In this document: positions 17,022 to 28,706 of the stretch, piece by piece | Layout: each line of letters opens with the position of its first letter | How positions within the stretch are numbered: the stretch's first letter is position 1 | Source of the DNA: Halothiobacillus sp. | Lineage (GTDB): Bacteria > Pseudomonadota > Gammaproteobacteria > Halothiobacillales > Halothiobacillaceae | NCBI GenBank assembly: GCA_016278265.1 | Contig: JADQCE010000003.1 | Coordinates: forward strand, 62,001-126,000 | Direction: 5' to 3' | DNA length: 64,000 bases | Notes under the pieces: generated by a model | Database searches by the model: none | Told to the model about the DNA's origin: nothing | Seen by the model: the letters and a program-made list of their open reading frames with translations, nothing else | Position numbers and translations under genes: made by a program

Positions 17022-20000
17022 TCACCCACCCTCTCGGTCCCCATGGTCAGAAATGATCCTTTCTGCATCGCGGTCATAACTGCCAGCCAACTCTTTCAAG
17101 GTTACGGCAAGCCGTGTATAGCCGGCGTTCTCCACCTCTTCAGCTTGCTGCCGGTAGCCCTCAGCCAGCTTCCGCTCAGGCTCCCCGGTCGGATCAACCC
17201 AATGAGCGCCTCGTGAATTGAACTTTCCTGTTCTAAAGCCACTGCGCATGTCACCAGAATCACGCTCGTCCAACGCGTCAGCGACAGCCCGGGAGATCCA
17301 CAATCCATCAGGATCGGGCGGAGCATGGATTAACACCTCGCCGACGTGGACCATGGCTACCTCCAAATGCCCGCTCTCTGTGCAAAGCTCTTTCACTCTT
17401 CCAAGCCATTCAACAAAGCACTCTTCGCAAAAAGCCCCATCATCTTGCATACCAGGAGGGGTCTTCCACTCATGAAGCAGCCTCCATGCATTTGCTGCAA
17501 CTGCCTTTGAGTCCTCCGTCACTTCCTCCACCGGAATGTCGTCGGACTTGGAGCGATAGATCAGCCGGATCACCTCGCAAAAAAAATCAGCATCGTTCGC
17601 CAATCTACCTTCCAAGAGTCGGGGTGAGGCACCGCCATAACGATTAAGGAGCGGGATGTATGCCCACTCAACGGAGAAGAGTCCGTCACGACTGACCGAA
17701 GAATCCTTGTGCAAGAACTTAATCAGCTCGACAATTTGGTACTGATCCATTGCATGGCCGGACTCACCTGAGTCCACAGCCGCCAACAACGCTTCCACAC
17801 ATTGGTCCGAATCTATTGGCTGCTTGGCATGCCGCATCCTATCCAGGCAGTCTATCGCCGCGTGCGGTCGCCCATTAACGATAAGCTTGCCAACAGCAAT
17901 CGATAGGTCACCATCAGCTTCATATGGATTGGCGCCAGTCCGACGCCAATATTGCGCCTCATCCTCGCCAAGCCAGTCAGTAGCTCGACGCCACGCACCC
18001 TCTGTGAATGGACAGCAGGCAAGAAATTGACTCAACTGAGCTGCTGTCCAGTCTGATTTTTCGATGTGGTCACACCAGCCCCAGCCATCGTTTTGGCAAC
18101 GTTGCCGAACAAAACTGCAAGCTAACGCTCGTCGCTTTTTTTCTTGGGCGACCAAAAAGCTAGGTAAAAGAGCCGCTTCGAGATCCTCATCGGAGATAGA
18201 GGCAAGTGCATATCCGACCTGATCGGCTGAGGGCACCGACTCGGAAAACCGAACAACGCCATCTATGCCGTCTTGTCGAATTATTTCCGCCACAGCCACT
18301 TCTCTCCGTTGAGTCAGCCTCTTCCTTTGTTCGTCCCAGTCACCGTTTCTGTCATATAGATCAAAGTCACGATTAGAAAACAAATGACGGTACAAGTTGA
18401 AAGGGTTCGCGGGGGCAAGTTGGCCCAAAACCCTTTCAATCCTGTCAAGCGACTCACCCGGCAACGCCCATTCTGCGTCCGAGAACCGCCTATGCTTGTT
18501 GGTGAGTCTCGACAGGCGACCCCAAATCCCAAGCCTCTGCTCTTCAGACAGTTGTGCTATCGAAGGGGAAGCGAGCACCACCAGAAGTCTATCAATCGCA
18601 GAGTTGGTTAGACTGTCGATTTGATCGATCAAAGTAGAGAGCCGCTCCAGATCAAATCCTGCCTCATCCACCGCAAGTTCGGCATAGGACGACACCTGCT
18701 CCCAATATTCACTTTGCGTGACTCCTTTTTCCCAATCGCTGGGAATTACATCACGCCAACTTGGCTTATGCGACCCGAATGAGGTCTGGTGCTGACCTGG
18801 CAGAAGCTGAATAAGCAAACTCCAGCCTACCTCGGGAAACTCCCGAAGGATCGCTTTCACCGCGACCAGACGCTTCTCGATTGGGGCGAGAGTCTGAGGG
18901 AGCCAAGGCAACAGAATGGTTGCGAGAGAATTAGCCGGGCGATTGGCCCAGCGGCCACCCGGATCATGGCTCGCAATCTCGCCGAGCACTACACAGACAC
19001 GAACCAAGTGCTGCTCTTCCCAAGCCAAACCCTCAAGCGCCCACAACAAACCGGTCAGGTAATTGCCCCCCATTACACCATCTCCTTCCTCTTCAAAGAG
19101 ATCGTCAAAAGGACATGATTCCCGACGCATTGCCTCTTCTACGGCGCTAAGAAACTCACCGGGAGCGGCTTCGGCCAAGGCTGGAAGCAAGCCATTCAAA
19201 CTTCCCCAAACAACCCAGTCGCCTTGCCCTATCAGGTCTCGGACCACCAACACAGAGGTCGCTTCAGCCTTACCTCGCGAGCAGTTAACGCACACCTCGG
19301 ACTGCGTGCCTAGAATGGCCAACCCTTCGGCGATCCCCTTTCGCAAGACCTGAGAGCATCTCGGCTCCTTTCCATAAACGCTGGCTGCGTACCGCTCTTC
19401 TGCGGGCAGTTCAAAGGCAGGGTCAGGCTCTCCCAACACGGAGACCGCCAATGAATTGAACTCATCGAGGTTCCCATCCAGAATCCGCGAACCGAGCAGA
19501 CTCCAAAGCTCGGCCCGACGGGCAACTTTCCAGGTTCCATCTTTTAGAGTTAATGGGCTGTCAGGTCGGTGCAATATCTCTCGGGCCTTCTGTAACCAGT
19601 CCTCATAATCAATGCCGAGCAATTGCTCTACTACATCACGATCACACTTGCTCGCGTCTTGCCATGCGCCGAGCAAGACTGCCAATCCCAGAAATGAAGC
19701 GTCAACGTGCTGACTCCAGTCAGTATCAGGTCGTCCGCGCGCCTCCTTAAGCTCATTAGGCATCTCAACCACAGCTTTTTGAGCAAATGCCTCTCTAAGA
19801 TCTTCGGGTAACTTATCAGGCGTTATAGTGCCGGCGTCCTGATTCCAGGTTTGAACGATGTCGACGACCCGAGACCACACCCACTGCGGATAGTCCTTCT
19901 GGAATTGAGAGATATGGGAGTGCAACAATGACAGGGCAACGCCGAACTCAGAACCAAGATCGTAGCCAAGCAGATGGAAGCAGTTTAAGAACTCATACAG

Positions 20001-20564
20001 TTCATCCGACGATACATCGTTCCCTCCGTTTGCGTCCCGCAGGTGGTGCCGAAATACGTCCAGCTTTTCCGGAGCCTTGTCTGGACTGAACCGACTTCGG
20101 TGGACGTTCCTTAAAAACTCTTCGACATTACTTGTGTGCCTCGCCTGGCCCAGCAACCACTGCACGGTACGATCATCGCTTGCGCTTATTGGACCCGTTA
20201 TCAGCGCAATAATGTCATTGCCTCGTGAAAAAGTGGCTGTATTGTTGAAGTCATCCCATGCCGCTTGTATCACGTCCGCAAGCTTACTGCTTCCCTGCGT
20301 AATAGAAATTGAATGCTTAATCTGGCCGAGGAGTTTCCTTCGATCTTTTGTGCTTTGGTTTTCAACCACAACAATCAGATCGTCAGTTTCAAACCCATCA
20401 ACTTTTCCTTGCAGCTTGACTTCCTTAATGGGCCAGCAGGGAAGACACGGCGCATGCCCGTCAGTAAGCATTAGCGCAACAAACGAAGCCTGGACATGCG
20501 CTTCAAAATGAACGCCTCCACCACCAGTTGAATATGGGTTACTTAACTTTTTCCGTTCTGCCAT
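17022..20564 (-). CDS. Large protein with predicted DUF4297/Cap4-like N-terminal nuclease; candidate defence gene
   Basis: 1180 residues, starting at the ATG at 20564. The N-terminus (about 10-130) opens with a glycine-rich YSTGGGGVHFE motif, then LQGKVDGFETDDLIVVVE and LLGQIKHS. This gives E21, D56/D61/D62 and Q81-x-K83 in the order of a PD-(D/E)xK-type nuclease with a QxK end, as in DUF4297/Cap4 proteins. The remaining 1000 or so residues look helical and repeat-like (many LL..AL, W-rich helices) with scattered cysteines. No Walker A motif, helicase or methylase motif is seen. Base composition is clearly lower in GC than the flanks. It stands alone between the persulfide dioxygenase gene and ssb. 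I recall similar large unnamed proteins in other proteobacteria. The nuclease call is moderate; the defence role is inference. Confidence 0.7.
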   Translation of the reverse strand: MAERKKLSNPYSTGGGGVHFEAHVQASFVALMLTDGHAPCLPCWPIKEVKLQGKVDGFETDDLIVVVENQSTKDRRKLLGQIKHSISITQGSSKLADVIQAAWDDFNNTATFSRGNDIIALITGPISASDDRTVQWLLGQARHTSNVEEFLRNVHRSRFSPDKAPEKLDVFRHHLRDANGGNDVSSDELYEFLNCFHLLGYDLGSEFGVALSLLHSHISQFQKDYPQWVWSRVVDIVQTWNQDAGTITPDKLPEDLREAFAQKAVVEMPNELKEARGRPDTDWSQHVDASFLGLAVLLGAWQDASKCDRDVVEQLLGIDYEDWLQKAREILHRPDSPLTLKDGTWKVARRAELWSLLGSRILDGNLDEFNSLAVSVLGEPDPAFELPAEERYAASVYGKEPRCSQVLRKGIAEGLAILGTQSEVCVNCSRGKAEATSVLVVRDLIGQGDWVVWGSLNGLLPALAEAAPGEFLSAVEEAMRRESCPFDDLFEEEGDGVMGGNYLTGLLWALEGLAWEEQHLVRVCVVLGEIASHDPGGRWANRPANSLATILLPWLPQTLAPIEKRLVAVKAILREFPEVGWSLLIQLLPGQHQTSFGSHKPSWRDVIPSDWEKGVTQSEYWEQVSSYAELAVDEAGFDLERLSTLIDQIDSLTNSAIDRLLVVLASPSIAQLSEEQRLGIWGRLSRLTNKHRRFSDAEWALPGESLDRIERVLGQLAPANPFNLYRHLFSNRDFDLYDRNGDWDEQRKRLTQRREVAVAEIIRQDGIDGVVRFSESVPSADQVGYALASISDEDLEAALLPSFLVAQEKKRRALACSFVRQRCQNDGWGWCDHIEKSDWTAAQLSQFLACCPFTEGAWRRATDWLGEDEAQYWRRTGANPYEADGDLSIAVGKLIVNGRPHAAIDCLDRMRHAKQPIDSDQCVEALLAAVDSGESGHAMDQYQIVELIKFLHKDSSVSRDGLFSVEWAYIPLLNRYGGASPRLLEGRLANDADFFCEVIRLIYRSKSDDIPVEEVTEDSKAVAANAWRLLHEWKTPPGMQDDGAFCEECFVEWLGRVKELCTESGHLEVAMVHVGEVLIHAPPDPDGLWISRAVADALDERDSGDMRSGFRTGKFNSRGAHWVDPTGEPERKLAEGYRQQAEEVENAGYTRLAVTLKELAGSYDRDAERIISDHGDREGG

Positions 20565-20876
20565 CTATGGCCACCATCCATTGTCTAAGAAAACCAGCGA
20601 AGCTCACTTGTTCGTTGCAGAGATGACTAATCTGTATGCCCTCGATCGATCGCCGGCAACGGACGAGTCAAATCCCGGTCACTCAACCCCCTGGGCACGC
20701 GTTGTACTGCCACCGGGGACGAACTGCTCCCGCAGGGCAGGCTCTCGCTCCCCCTGCTTTAGGCGCTCATTCCTCGCTTCTAGGCGCGCTAGGGGCTCGG
20801 CAACCGAAACCGCAAAAAAGCCCCTGAAAGACAGGGGCTTGGGTTAGGATTGCAACACCTTATTCTAAGGTAAATG
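20565..20876. other. Intergenic region upstream of the large gene
   Basis: About 310 bp containing the ssb terminator at its right end and presumably the promoter of the leftward 1180-codon gene at its left end, in an AT-richer part near 20570-20660. Open frames here encode no recognisable product. Confidence 0.5.
20814..20840 (-). terminator. Rho-independent terminator of ssb
   Basis: On the minus strand the stem AAGCCCCTG / CAGGGGCT is followed by TTTTTT, about 40 bp after the ssb stop codon. Confidence 0.85.
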
Positions 20877-21440
20877 CTAGAACGGAATATCGTCCTCGCC
20901 GAAGCCGTCGTCGATCGACTTGGCCGGGCGCTGGTCCTGGCTCGGCGGCGGGGGCGGTGCGCCGTAGTCGGACTGGCCACCGCCGTAACCCGCGCCGGCA
21001 CCAGCTGCGGCGCCACCGCCGTAACCGCCCTGGTTACCTTGGCCACCCTGGCTGGCCTGGCCACCGCCGTAGCCGCCGCCCTGGCCGCCACCAGCGCCCG
21101 GACGGCCGCCGAGCATCTGCATCTCGTTGGCGACGATCTCGGTCGTAAAGCGGTCCTGGCCGTCCTGACCCTGCCATTTGCGGGTCTGCAGGCGGCCTTC
21201 GATGTAGACCTGGCTGCCCTTCTTCAGGTACTCGCCGGCGATCTCGGCGAGCTTGCCGAAGAAGACGATGCGGTGCCACTCGGTGTTCTCGCGGTTCTCG
21301 CCGGTGGTCTTGTCGCGCCATTGCTCGGAGGTGGCCACGCGGATGTTGGTGACCTGGCCGCCGGACGGCAGGTAACGCACGTCCGGGTCGACCCCGAGGT
21401 TGCCGATGATGATTGCCTTGTTCACACCGCGGCTAGCCAT
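20877..21440 (-). CDS. ssb: Single-stranded DNA-binding protein
   Basis: 187 residues. OB-fold ssDNA-binding domain at about 1-110 ([19 protein letters not shown], then the [21 protein letters not shown] core). A long Gly/Gln/Pro-rich disordered linker follows (about 112-170). The acidic C-terminal tip is [11 protein letters not shown], the docking site for repair and replication partners. It functions as a tetramer in replication, recombination and repair. It is divergent from uvrA, the classical gammaproteobacterial arrangement, with about 200 bp between. No LexA box of the CTGT-N8-ACAG kind was found in that gap. Confidence 0.97.
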   Translation of the reverse strand: MASRGVNKAIIIGNLGVDPDVRYLPSGGQVTNIRVATSEQWRDKTTGENRENTEWHRIVFFGKLAEIAGEYLKKGSQVYIEGRLQTRKWQGQDGQDRFTTEIVANEMQMLGGRPGAGGGQGGGYGGGQASQGGQGNQGGYGGGAAAGAGAGYGGGQSDYGAPPPPPSQDQRPAKSIDDGFGEDDIPF

Positions 21441-21637
21441 ATAAAAAACTCCTTGTGGTTCCTGCCGACCGGTGGCGTCACCGGCCCTTGCGAGCGCAAA
21501 CCGTCACTATAAAGCATTCATATCTCGGCAACGAGATCGTCTTGCATTCAGCTACACTACTCGGTTCCGCGCATGGTGGTGAGCATCGCTCTCCGCCCCT
21601 GCCGCGACGTCCATTCAACACGAGCGACAAGCGCAAT

Positions 21638-24475
<2,838 letters not shown>

Positions 24476-24595
24476 TCGACGGCGATACCCGGTGGGTCGG
24501 ACTCCAGCCCGACAATGCGCGGTAAGCTCGGACGGAAGCGTGGGAACGCCTTCCAGCGCAAACCGTCCATGCCGACTCGAGGCGGCTCCATCGCT

Positions 24596-24619
24596 TTTCG
24601 CGGCCAAGGCCGCCCCTAC
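24596..24619. repeat. Single REP-like arm
   Basis: TTTCGCGGCCAAGGCCGC followed by CCCTAC closely resembles the left arm of the REP pair at 4962-5027. No inverted partner was recognised nearby. Confidence 0.45.
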
Positions 24620-24660
24620 CCGTCGAACCCGGACGGGGTGGTAGCTTGCCTCACAAGCAA

Positions 24661-24700
24661 AAAACCCGGCCGCAGACGCGTGTCCTGCGGTCGGGTTTCT
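24661..24700 (+). terminator. Rho-independent terminator downstream of uvrA
   Basis: Inverted repeat AACCCGGCCGCAG / CTGCGGTCGGGTT with a 9-nt loop, flanked by an A-run on the left and TTTCTT on the right. It could work in both directions and end the leftward PRC-barrel gene as well. Confidence 0.7.
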
Positions 24701-24763
24701 TAGTCGATACGGGCAATGGCAGGGGATAGCCGCTGACGCGGCGCTCGCTCCCCTGGGAACAGC

Positions 24764-25273
24764 TTACTCGAGCGTTTGCTGCAGGTCTTCGAGCACCCCT
24801 TGGGTCTTTTCCTTAGTCGCCTTCCAGGCACTCGAGGCTCCCGACTTGGTCTTCGCCCAGATGTCGGCGGCAGCCTGTTTGCTCTCGGCCCACCAGTCGT
24901 TGTCGACGCGTGGGTAGTCGTCGACCCGGTCAAGATCCTCGTTGAGATACACGGAGTAGGAGACTTGATCAAGCTGGTCGCCGGAGCGGGCCTCCACCGA
25001 GAACATTTGCGCCCCGACGAAGCGAGAGCCGTCGCCACTTACGTCCTCTAGATCGTCGTCCAGGTCGACCACCAGCCCATGTACCTTCATGTCCTCGGCG
25101 ATCAGGACGTCTTCGATCTCGCCCACCTCGCGCTCGCGATCAGTGGCCAAAAAGACGTCGGCCCCGATCAGGGCATTCATGGAATACAGGCCTTCCGGCG
25201 CGTCCTGGGCCAGCGCAGGCTGGGACAGTGTCACGGCGATAACGCCAGCCAACAGGGTTTTCATGTGAGTCAT
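24764..25273 (-). CDS. Exported PRC-barrel domain protein
   Basis: 169-residue precursor. Signal peptide of about 23 residues ending PALA before QDAPEG. A PRC-barrel-like beta domain follows (about 30-120; LIGADVFLATDREREVGEIEDVLI is the typical opening). The C-terminal amphipathic helical tail (about 125-169) has alternating Lys/Glu and Trp. PRC-barrel proteins are small adaptor domains; exported versions have no settled role. ATG 25273 has AGGAGAG five to six bases upstream. An in-frame ATG at 25264 (MKTLLAG) is also possible. It lies 21 bp after the TraR/DksA-like gene and may be in the same transcript as the DsrE gene. Confidence 0.8.
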   Translation of the reverse strand: MTHMKTLLAGVIAVTLSQPALAQDAPEGLYSMNALIGADVFLATDREREVGEIEDVLIAEDMKVHGLVVDLDDDLEDVSGDGSRFVGAQMFSVEARSGDQLDQVSYSVYLNEDLDRVDDYPRVDNDWWAESKQAAADIWAKTKSGASSAWKATKEKTQGVLEDLQQTLE

Positions 25274-25294
25274 TGGATCTCTCCTAGTTGATTC

Positions 25295-25636
25295 TTATTC
25301 GCTTTCCGCACATTCGACACAGCGTGTCACGCTCGGATCATTTTGGAGTCGGCGGAGCGGGATAGGTTCCTCGCAGACGAAGCAGTAGCCGTATTCGCCA
25401 TTTTCCATCCGCCGCAACGCACCCTCGATGCGGGTCAGTTCGTTCTCCCAGCGGGCGCGGGTGGCCCTGGCCATCTCCCGGCCTTGCTGCGCCTCCACGC
25501 GCGACAGCTGACTCTGGCATGAGTTGTCGATTTCCACCCGCTCGGTGGATTCGGCGCTGCCGATCAGCAGCTGTCGCAACGCATCACGTCTTTCGAGCAA
25601 CTGTTCGTGAAGCGCGTGGCGCTGAGCTTCGTCCAT
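25295..25636 (-). CDS. TraR/DksA family zinc-finger protein
   Basis: 113 residues. N-terminal coiled-coil helices (about 5-75) and a C-terminal four-cysteine zinc finger CFVC-x17-CVEC (about 85-108), the DksA/TraR pattern. Proteins of this shape bind the RNA polymerase secondary channel and modulate initiation. It is shorter than DksA (about 150) and lacks an obvious DxxDxA tip, so it is a DksA-like paralogue, not the housekeeping protein. ATG 25636 (MDEAQRH) begins seven bases after the DsrE-family stop, so the two are one operon. Confidence 0.87.
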   Translation of the reverse strand: MDEAQRHALHEQLLERRDALRQLLIGSAESTERVEIDNSCQSQLSRVEAQQGREMARATRARWENELTRIEGALRRMENGEYGYCFVCEEPIPLRRLQNDPSVTRCVECAESE

Positions 25637-25643
25637 GGGGCTG

Positions 25644-26141
25644 TCAATCGATCTTGATCTTGGCGTAGCCGCGCTGCGCGTAGGCCGCCGCGGTAACGAA
25701 GGTATTGCCCACCTCGACGAGTGGCTCGACCAGATCGGCCTGAGTGATGCCGGCGCGCCGGCTGGCAATCGAACAGACCTCCATGCGATCGACACCCGCC
25801 AGGGCGTGCAACTCCGCCAGCTTCGACTGGATCTGCAGGATGGTCTGGGCATTGTCGATATCACGGGTGGACGCATCACGCGTCAACAGCCGAACCGAGC
25901 CGCCACGAAAGCCGAACACCATGCGCGGCGCCACACCCTGACGTTCGAGATCACGGTAGGTCTGCTCGATCACGCCGAGTCGAGCGAGCAGCTTGTCCGG
26001 ATCGGACAGGGTGACATCCCACAGGATGCGTGCCTCCTCGAGCCCCTGCAGGGCGTGGGCGTCGTCGGGTCGCGGCACCTCATTGGCGACGGTCAGTCCC
26101 GGCAGCAGCATGAACATCAGACCCAGCATGAATCGGCGCAT
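25644..26141 (-). CDS. Exported DsrE-family protein
   Basis: 165-residue precursor with a signal peptide (MRRFMLGLMFMLLPGLTVA, cut before NEVPRP). The mature domain has the DsrE/DsrF-like fold pattern: a variable strand then APRMVFGFRGGSVRLL, and a C-terminal AYAQRGYAKIKID. A conserved-looking cysteine lies in MEVCSIASRR, where sulfur-carrying cysteines sit in DsrE proteins. It may bind or carry sulfur in the periplasm. ATG 26141 is preceded by AAGGAGGAAATGCC; the longer frame is not supported. First gene of a pair with the TraR/DksA-like protein. Confidence 0.8.
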   Translation of the reverse strand: MRRFMLGLMFMLLPGLTVANEVPRPDDAHALQGLEEARILWDVTLSDPDKLLARLGVIEQTYRDLERQGVAPRMVFGFRGGSVRLLTRDASTRDIDNAQTILQIQSKLAELHALAGVDRMEVCSIASRRAGITQADLVEPLVEVGNTFVTAAAYAQRGYAKIKID

Positions 26142-26285
26142 GGCATTTCCTCCTTGTTCAAGATGGCGAGACGTCCAACCAGTAAAGCCGATCGGGGCGG
26201 CAATGCAAGCACTTGATTTTCCGTCGGTGCGAGTCTGTCGGGAGAGGGCCGCGCGATCCGACTCGGACAGCATCGAAAGGGGACA

Positions 26286-26331
26286 CAAAAAAACCGCCCG
26301 CGGGTTGTCCCCGGGACGGCTCGTCAGTCGA
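26286..26331 (-). terminator. Rho-independent terminator of the exported MBL-fold gene
   Basis: On the minus strand a GC-rich hairpin (GCCGTCCCG ... CGGGCGGT, one bulged base) is followed by seven T's, about 20 bp after the stop codon at 26349. Confidence 0.75.
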
Positions 26332-26348
26332 GCAGATCGGTCAGCCGA

Positions 26349-27344
26349 TCAGAACTCGAATTCCATCTTCTGGAAGACGCGCCCGGCGTTCTGGCCGGCG
26401 AGCTCGTCGAAGGTATGCCAGTGCGAGAACTGGCTCTGGTCGAGCTCGTAGGCATCCTGCAGGCTGCCGCCCTCATCAATGATCCGGCCGATCTCGGTGC
26501 GCAGGAACACCAGGTAGTCCTTGGTGTAGTGCTCGACGGTCTCCAGGTCGGTCGGGGTGCCGTGGCCCGGGATGATCGTCTTGCCCTCGGCCACCTCGGC
26601 GAACTTCGGCCAGGTCTCCAGCCAGGCGGCCGTGTCGGTGTACTCGAAGATCGGCAGCATGCGGATATTGAAGGCCATGTCGCCGGCGATCACCACGTCA
26701 CGCTCGGGGATGACCACCGAGATGTCGCCCGGCGAGTGGGCCTCGCCAAAGTAGATCACCTCGGCCGTCAGACCGCCCAGATCGAGCTCGATGCGGTCCT
26801 CGAAGGTGCGGCTGATCGCCACGTACTCGGTCCCCTCGGCCTTTTCCTTCGCGATGTCCTTGAGCTGGGCGACGTAAGCCGCGGCGTGACCGTCGTAATA
26901 CTCGGCCGCATCGACGTGGGCGATCACTTCCGCCCCCTGATCGATCCAGTAACCGGTGGCCAGCGACGAATGCAGCTGGCCGTTCTCGTTGACCACGTAC
27001 TTGACCGGCACGTCGGTGCGCTGCTTGATTTCCTCGTGCAGGGCCTCGGCCAGCTGGTACGAGGCGCCGGCATTCATCACCAGCACCGCGTCCTCGCCGA
27101 TCACGAACGAGAGGTTGTTGTTGTGCAGCGAGTTCTCGTAGGTGTAGGGCTGGGTCGCGCCGATCGCCGACCAGACGTCTTCCGCGACCTTCTGCGGCAT
27201 GTCGTAGAGCATCGAGTCCGGCGCCTTGTCGGGCGGGTTGTCGTCTTCGGCCATCGCCGGGCCGGCGATCAGGCCAGTGGTCGCCATCGCCAGCAGCGCG
27301 CTGCCGGCCAGGTTGCGCGTGTCTCTCATCCATTCGGTCAACAT
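26349..27344 (-). CDS. Exported metallo-beta-lactamase-fold protein lacking the HxHxDH motif
   Basis: 331-residue precursor with a signal peptide of about 32 residues (ending GPAMA, before EDDNPP). The mature part has the MBL fold. The usual HxHxDH zinc motif after VVN is replaced: N119-E-N121-G-Q123-L-H125-S126, so three histidines and the aspartate are changed. Downstream ligands remain: H203 (GEAHSPGD), D222 (AGDMAF) and H261 (PGHGTP). This is an altered metal site; the protein may bind one metal or act differently. I recall related ENGQ-type MBL proteins in sulfur oxidisers and methylotrophs (SoxH-like). ATG 27344 has AAGGAG eight bases upstream. Confidence 0.82.
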   Translation of the reverse strand: MLTEWMRDTRNLAGSALLAMATTGLIAGPAMAEDDNPPDKAPDSMLYDMPQKVAEDVWSAIGATQPYTYENSLHNNNLSFVIGEDAVLVMNAGASYQLAEALHEEIKQRTDVPVKYVVNENGQLHSSLATGYWIDQGAEVIAHVDAAEYYDGHAAAYVAQLKDIAKEKAEGTEYVAISRTFEDRIELDLGGLTAEVIYFGEAHSPGDISVVIPERDVVIAGDMAFNIRMLPIFEYTDTAAWLETWPKFAEVAEGKTIIPGHGTPTDLETVEHYTKDYLVFLRTEIGRIIDEGGSLQDAYELDQSQFSHWHTFDELAGQNAGRVFQKMEFEF

Positions 27345-27433
27345 ACGGTTCCACTCCTTGCCTTGGGCAATACCCACAAGCATTTTGGGTTTATCTATTA
27401 GCCAACTAACCATCTCGCCGTTCACGCGAGAAA

Positions 27434-27461
27434 ACAACCCCGCGGCCCCTTCGGGTTTTTG
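27434..27461 (-). terminator. Probable terminator between the aldo/keto reductase and MBL-fold genes
   Basis: Hairpin AACCC...GGGTT around a GC-rich centre (GCGGCCCCTTC). It has T's on both outer sides on opposite strands, so it could act in either direction. On the minus strand it would end the aldo/keto reductase transcript. Confidence 0.45.
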
Positions 27462-27599
27462 ATTCGAAACAACATGCGCCAATCAGCATTCAATCAACCC
27501 GTTGATTGGCTCGACAAGGGGTTTTCATGAATGCGCACGAAGATTGCGCAGAATACTGACCACACAAGCGAGGCGTGTGCCCTTGATGAGATCTTCCGG

Positions 27600-28583
27600 T
27601 TAGTTCCAGCTTAGTCCACCGCGCGTCTTCCAGTACGCCTCGGGACGCTCGGCGAGTGCGGCCAACGCCTCGCGATCCGCCGGCGCGAGTGTGACGTCCA
27701 GCGCCCGGAGGTTGGACGCCAGCTGTGGCTCGCTGCCGGCACCGGAGAGCACCATGTCGACGAAAGGATGGTCCAGCAGCCAGCCAATCGCGATTGCGTC
27801 ACGGCCAACCCCGTGTCGCCCAGCCACGGCATCCAGCGCCTCCATCGCGCCCGCGTCCTCAGGCCGGTCGTTGCGCGCGGTCAAACGACCGTTGGCGACC
27901 GCCTCCTTGATGATCACGACCATGCCGGCCTGGGAGGCCCGCTCGAGCTGGTCCAACACCGACGGTTCGAGCAGGTTGGCGGTCGCCTGCACGGCGTCGA
28001 ACAGGGGCCGGCCGTCGATCTCGATGGTCATTGCCCGGGCGAGGGTCTCGGCCTGCGCCGGGCCGCTGGTGGTCAGGCCGATGGCCACGCCCTGGTCGCG
28101 CAGCTCGCCCAGGCGCTCGAGCACCGACGCGTTCTCCAGCACACCGGAGTCGAGGGTGGCCGAGTGGATCTGGTAGAGCGCGGGCGGAAAGCCGAGCGCG
28201 TCGAGGGTCTCGTCCCACTGGCGGTCGAGGACCTCGCGGCTGTGCTCCTTGACCTCATGGACCTCGGCATCGACCTGCCAGCCGGCGGTGTAGGTATAGC
28301 CCCATTTCGATCCCACCGTGGGGCGCTTGTCGGCGGGGCGCGCGGCCAGCCAGTCGCCGAGAAAGGCCTCGGCCCGGCCGTAGGAACGGGCGGCGTCGAC
28401 GTAGCGAATCCCGCGCTGCCAGGCGGCATCGAGCATCGCATGACAGTGCCCGCGCATGGCCTCGACATCGCGCCCGTCGGGCATGTCCTCACCGTGGCCC
28501 AGGTTGATGTAACCCGGCCGCCCCAGGGCCGCCAGCCCCAGGCCGATGCGTGGTTGCGGAAGGGTGAGATGTTTTCCCGGCAT
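27600..28583 (-). CDS. Aldo/keto reductase
   Basis: 327-residue (beta/alpha)8 NADPH-dependent oxidoreductase. The catalytic tetrad is visible: D and Y in YVDAARSYGRAE, K in VGSKWGY, H in YQIHSAT. The C-terminal part includes the cofactor-binding IKEAVANGRL and GAGSEPQLASN stretches. Its length suits the bacterial NADP-dependent group that resembles voltage-channel beta subunits and D-threo-aldose dehydrogenase-like enzymes. The substrate is unknown. It is probably monocistronic, divergent from the PsiE-type gene with about 120 bp between. Confidence 0.9.
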   Translation of the reverse strand: MPGKHLTLPQPRIGLGLAALGRPGYINLGHGEDMPDGRDVEAMRGHCHAMLDAAWQRGIRYVDAARSYGRAEAFLGDWLAARPADKRPTVGSKWGYTYTAGWQVDAEVHEVKEHSREVLDRQWDETLDALGFPPALYQIHSATLDSGVLENASVLERLGELRDQGVAIGLTTSGPAQAETLARAMTIEIDGRPLFDAVQATANLLEPSVLDQLERASQAGMVVIIKEAVANGRLTARNDRPEDAGAMEALDAVAGRHGVGRDAIAIGWLLDHPFVDMVLSGAGSEPQLASNLRALDVTLAPADREALAALAERPEAYWKTRGGLSWN

Positions 28584-28706
28584 AAACAGACGTGGCTCTC
28601 AATTCGTAAAGGAGTGACATCAACTTCGACACGCCAAGCGAGTAAAGTTGATGCAAACGAATCAATGGCCCGACGCCGGGCCACCGATGCACGAGGAGAG
28701 GCTAGC

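Noticed and set aside
20581-20847. 88-codon plus-strand frame between the large gene and ssb
   Set aside because: It runs into the ssb terminator, has no ribosome-binding site and no recognisable product.
21441-21637. LexA (SOS) box between ssb and uvrA
   Set aside because: Expected from E. coli, but no CTGT-N8-ACAG or close variant is present.
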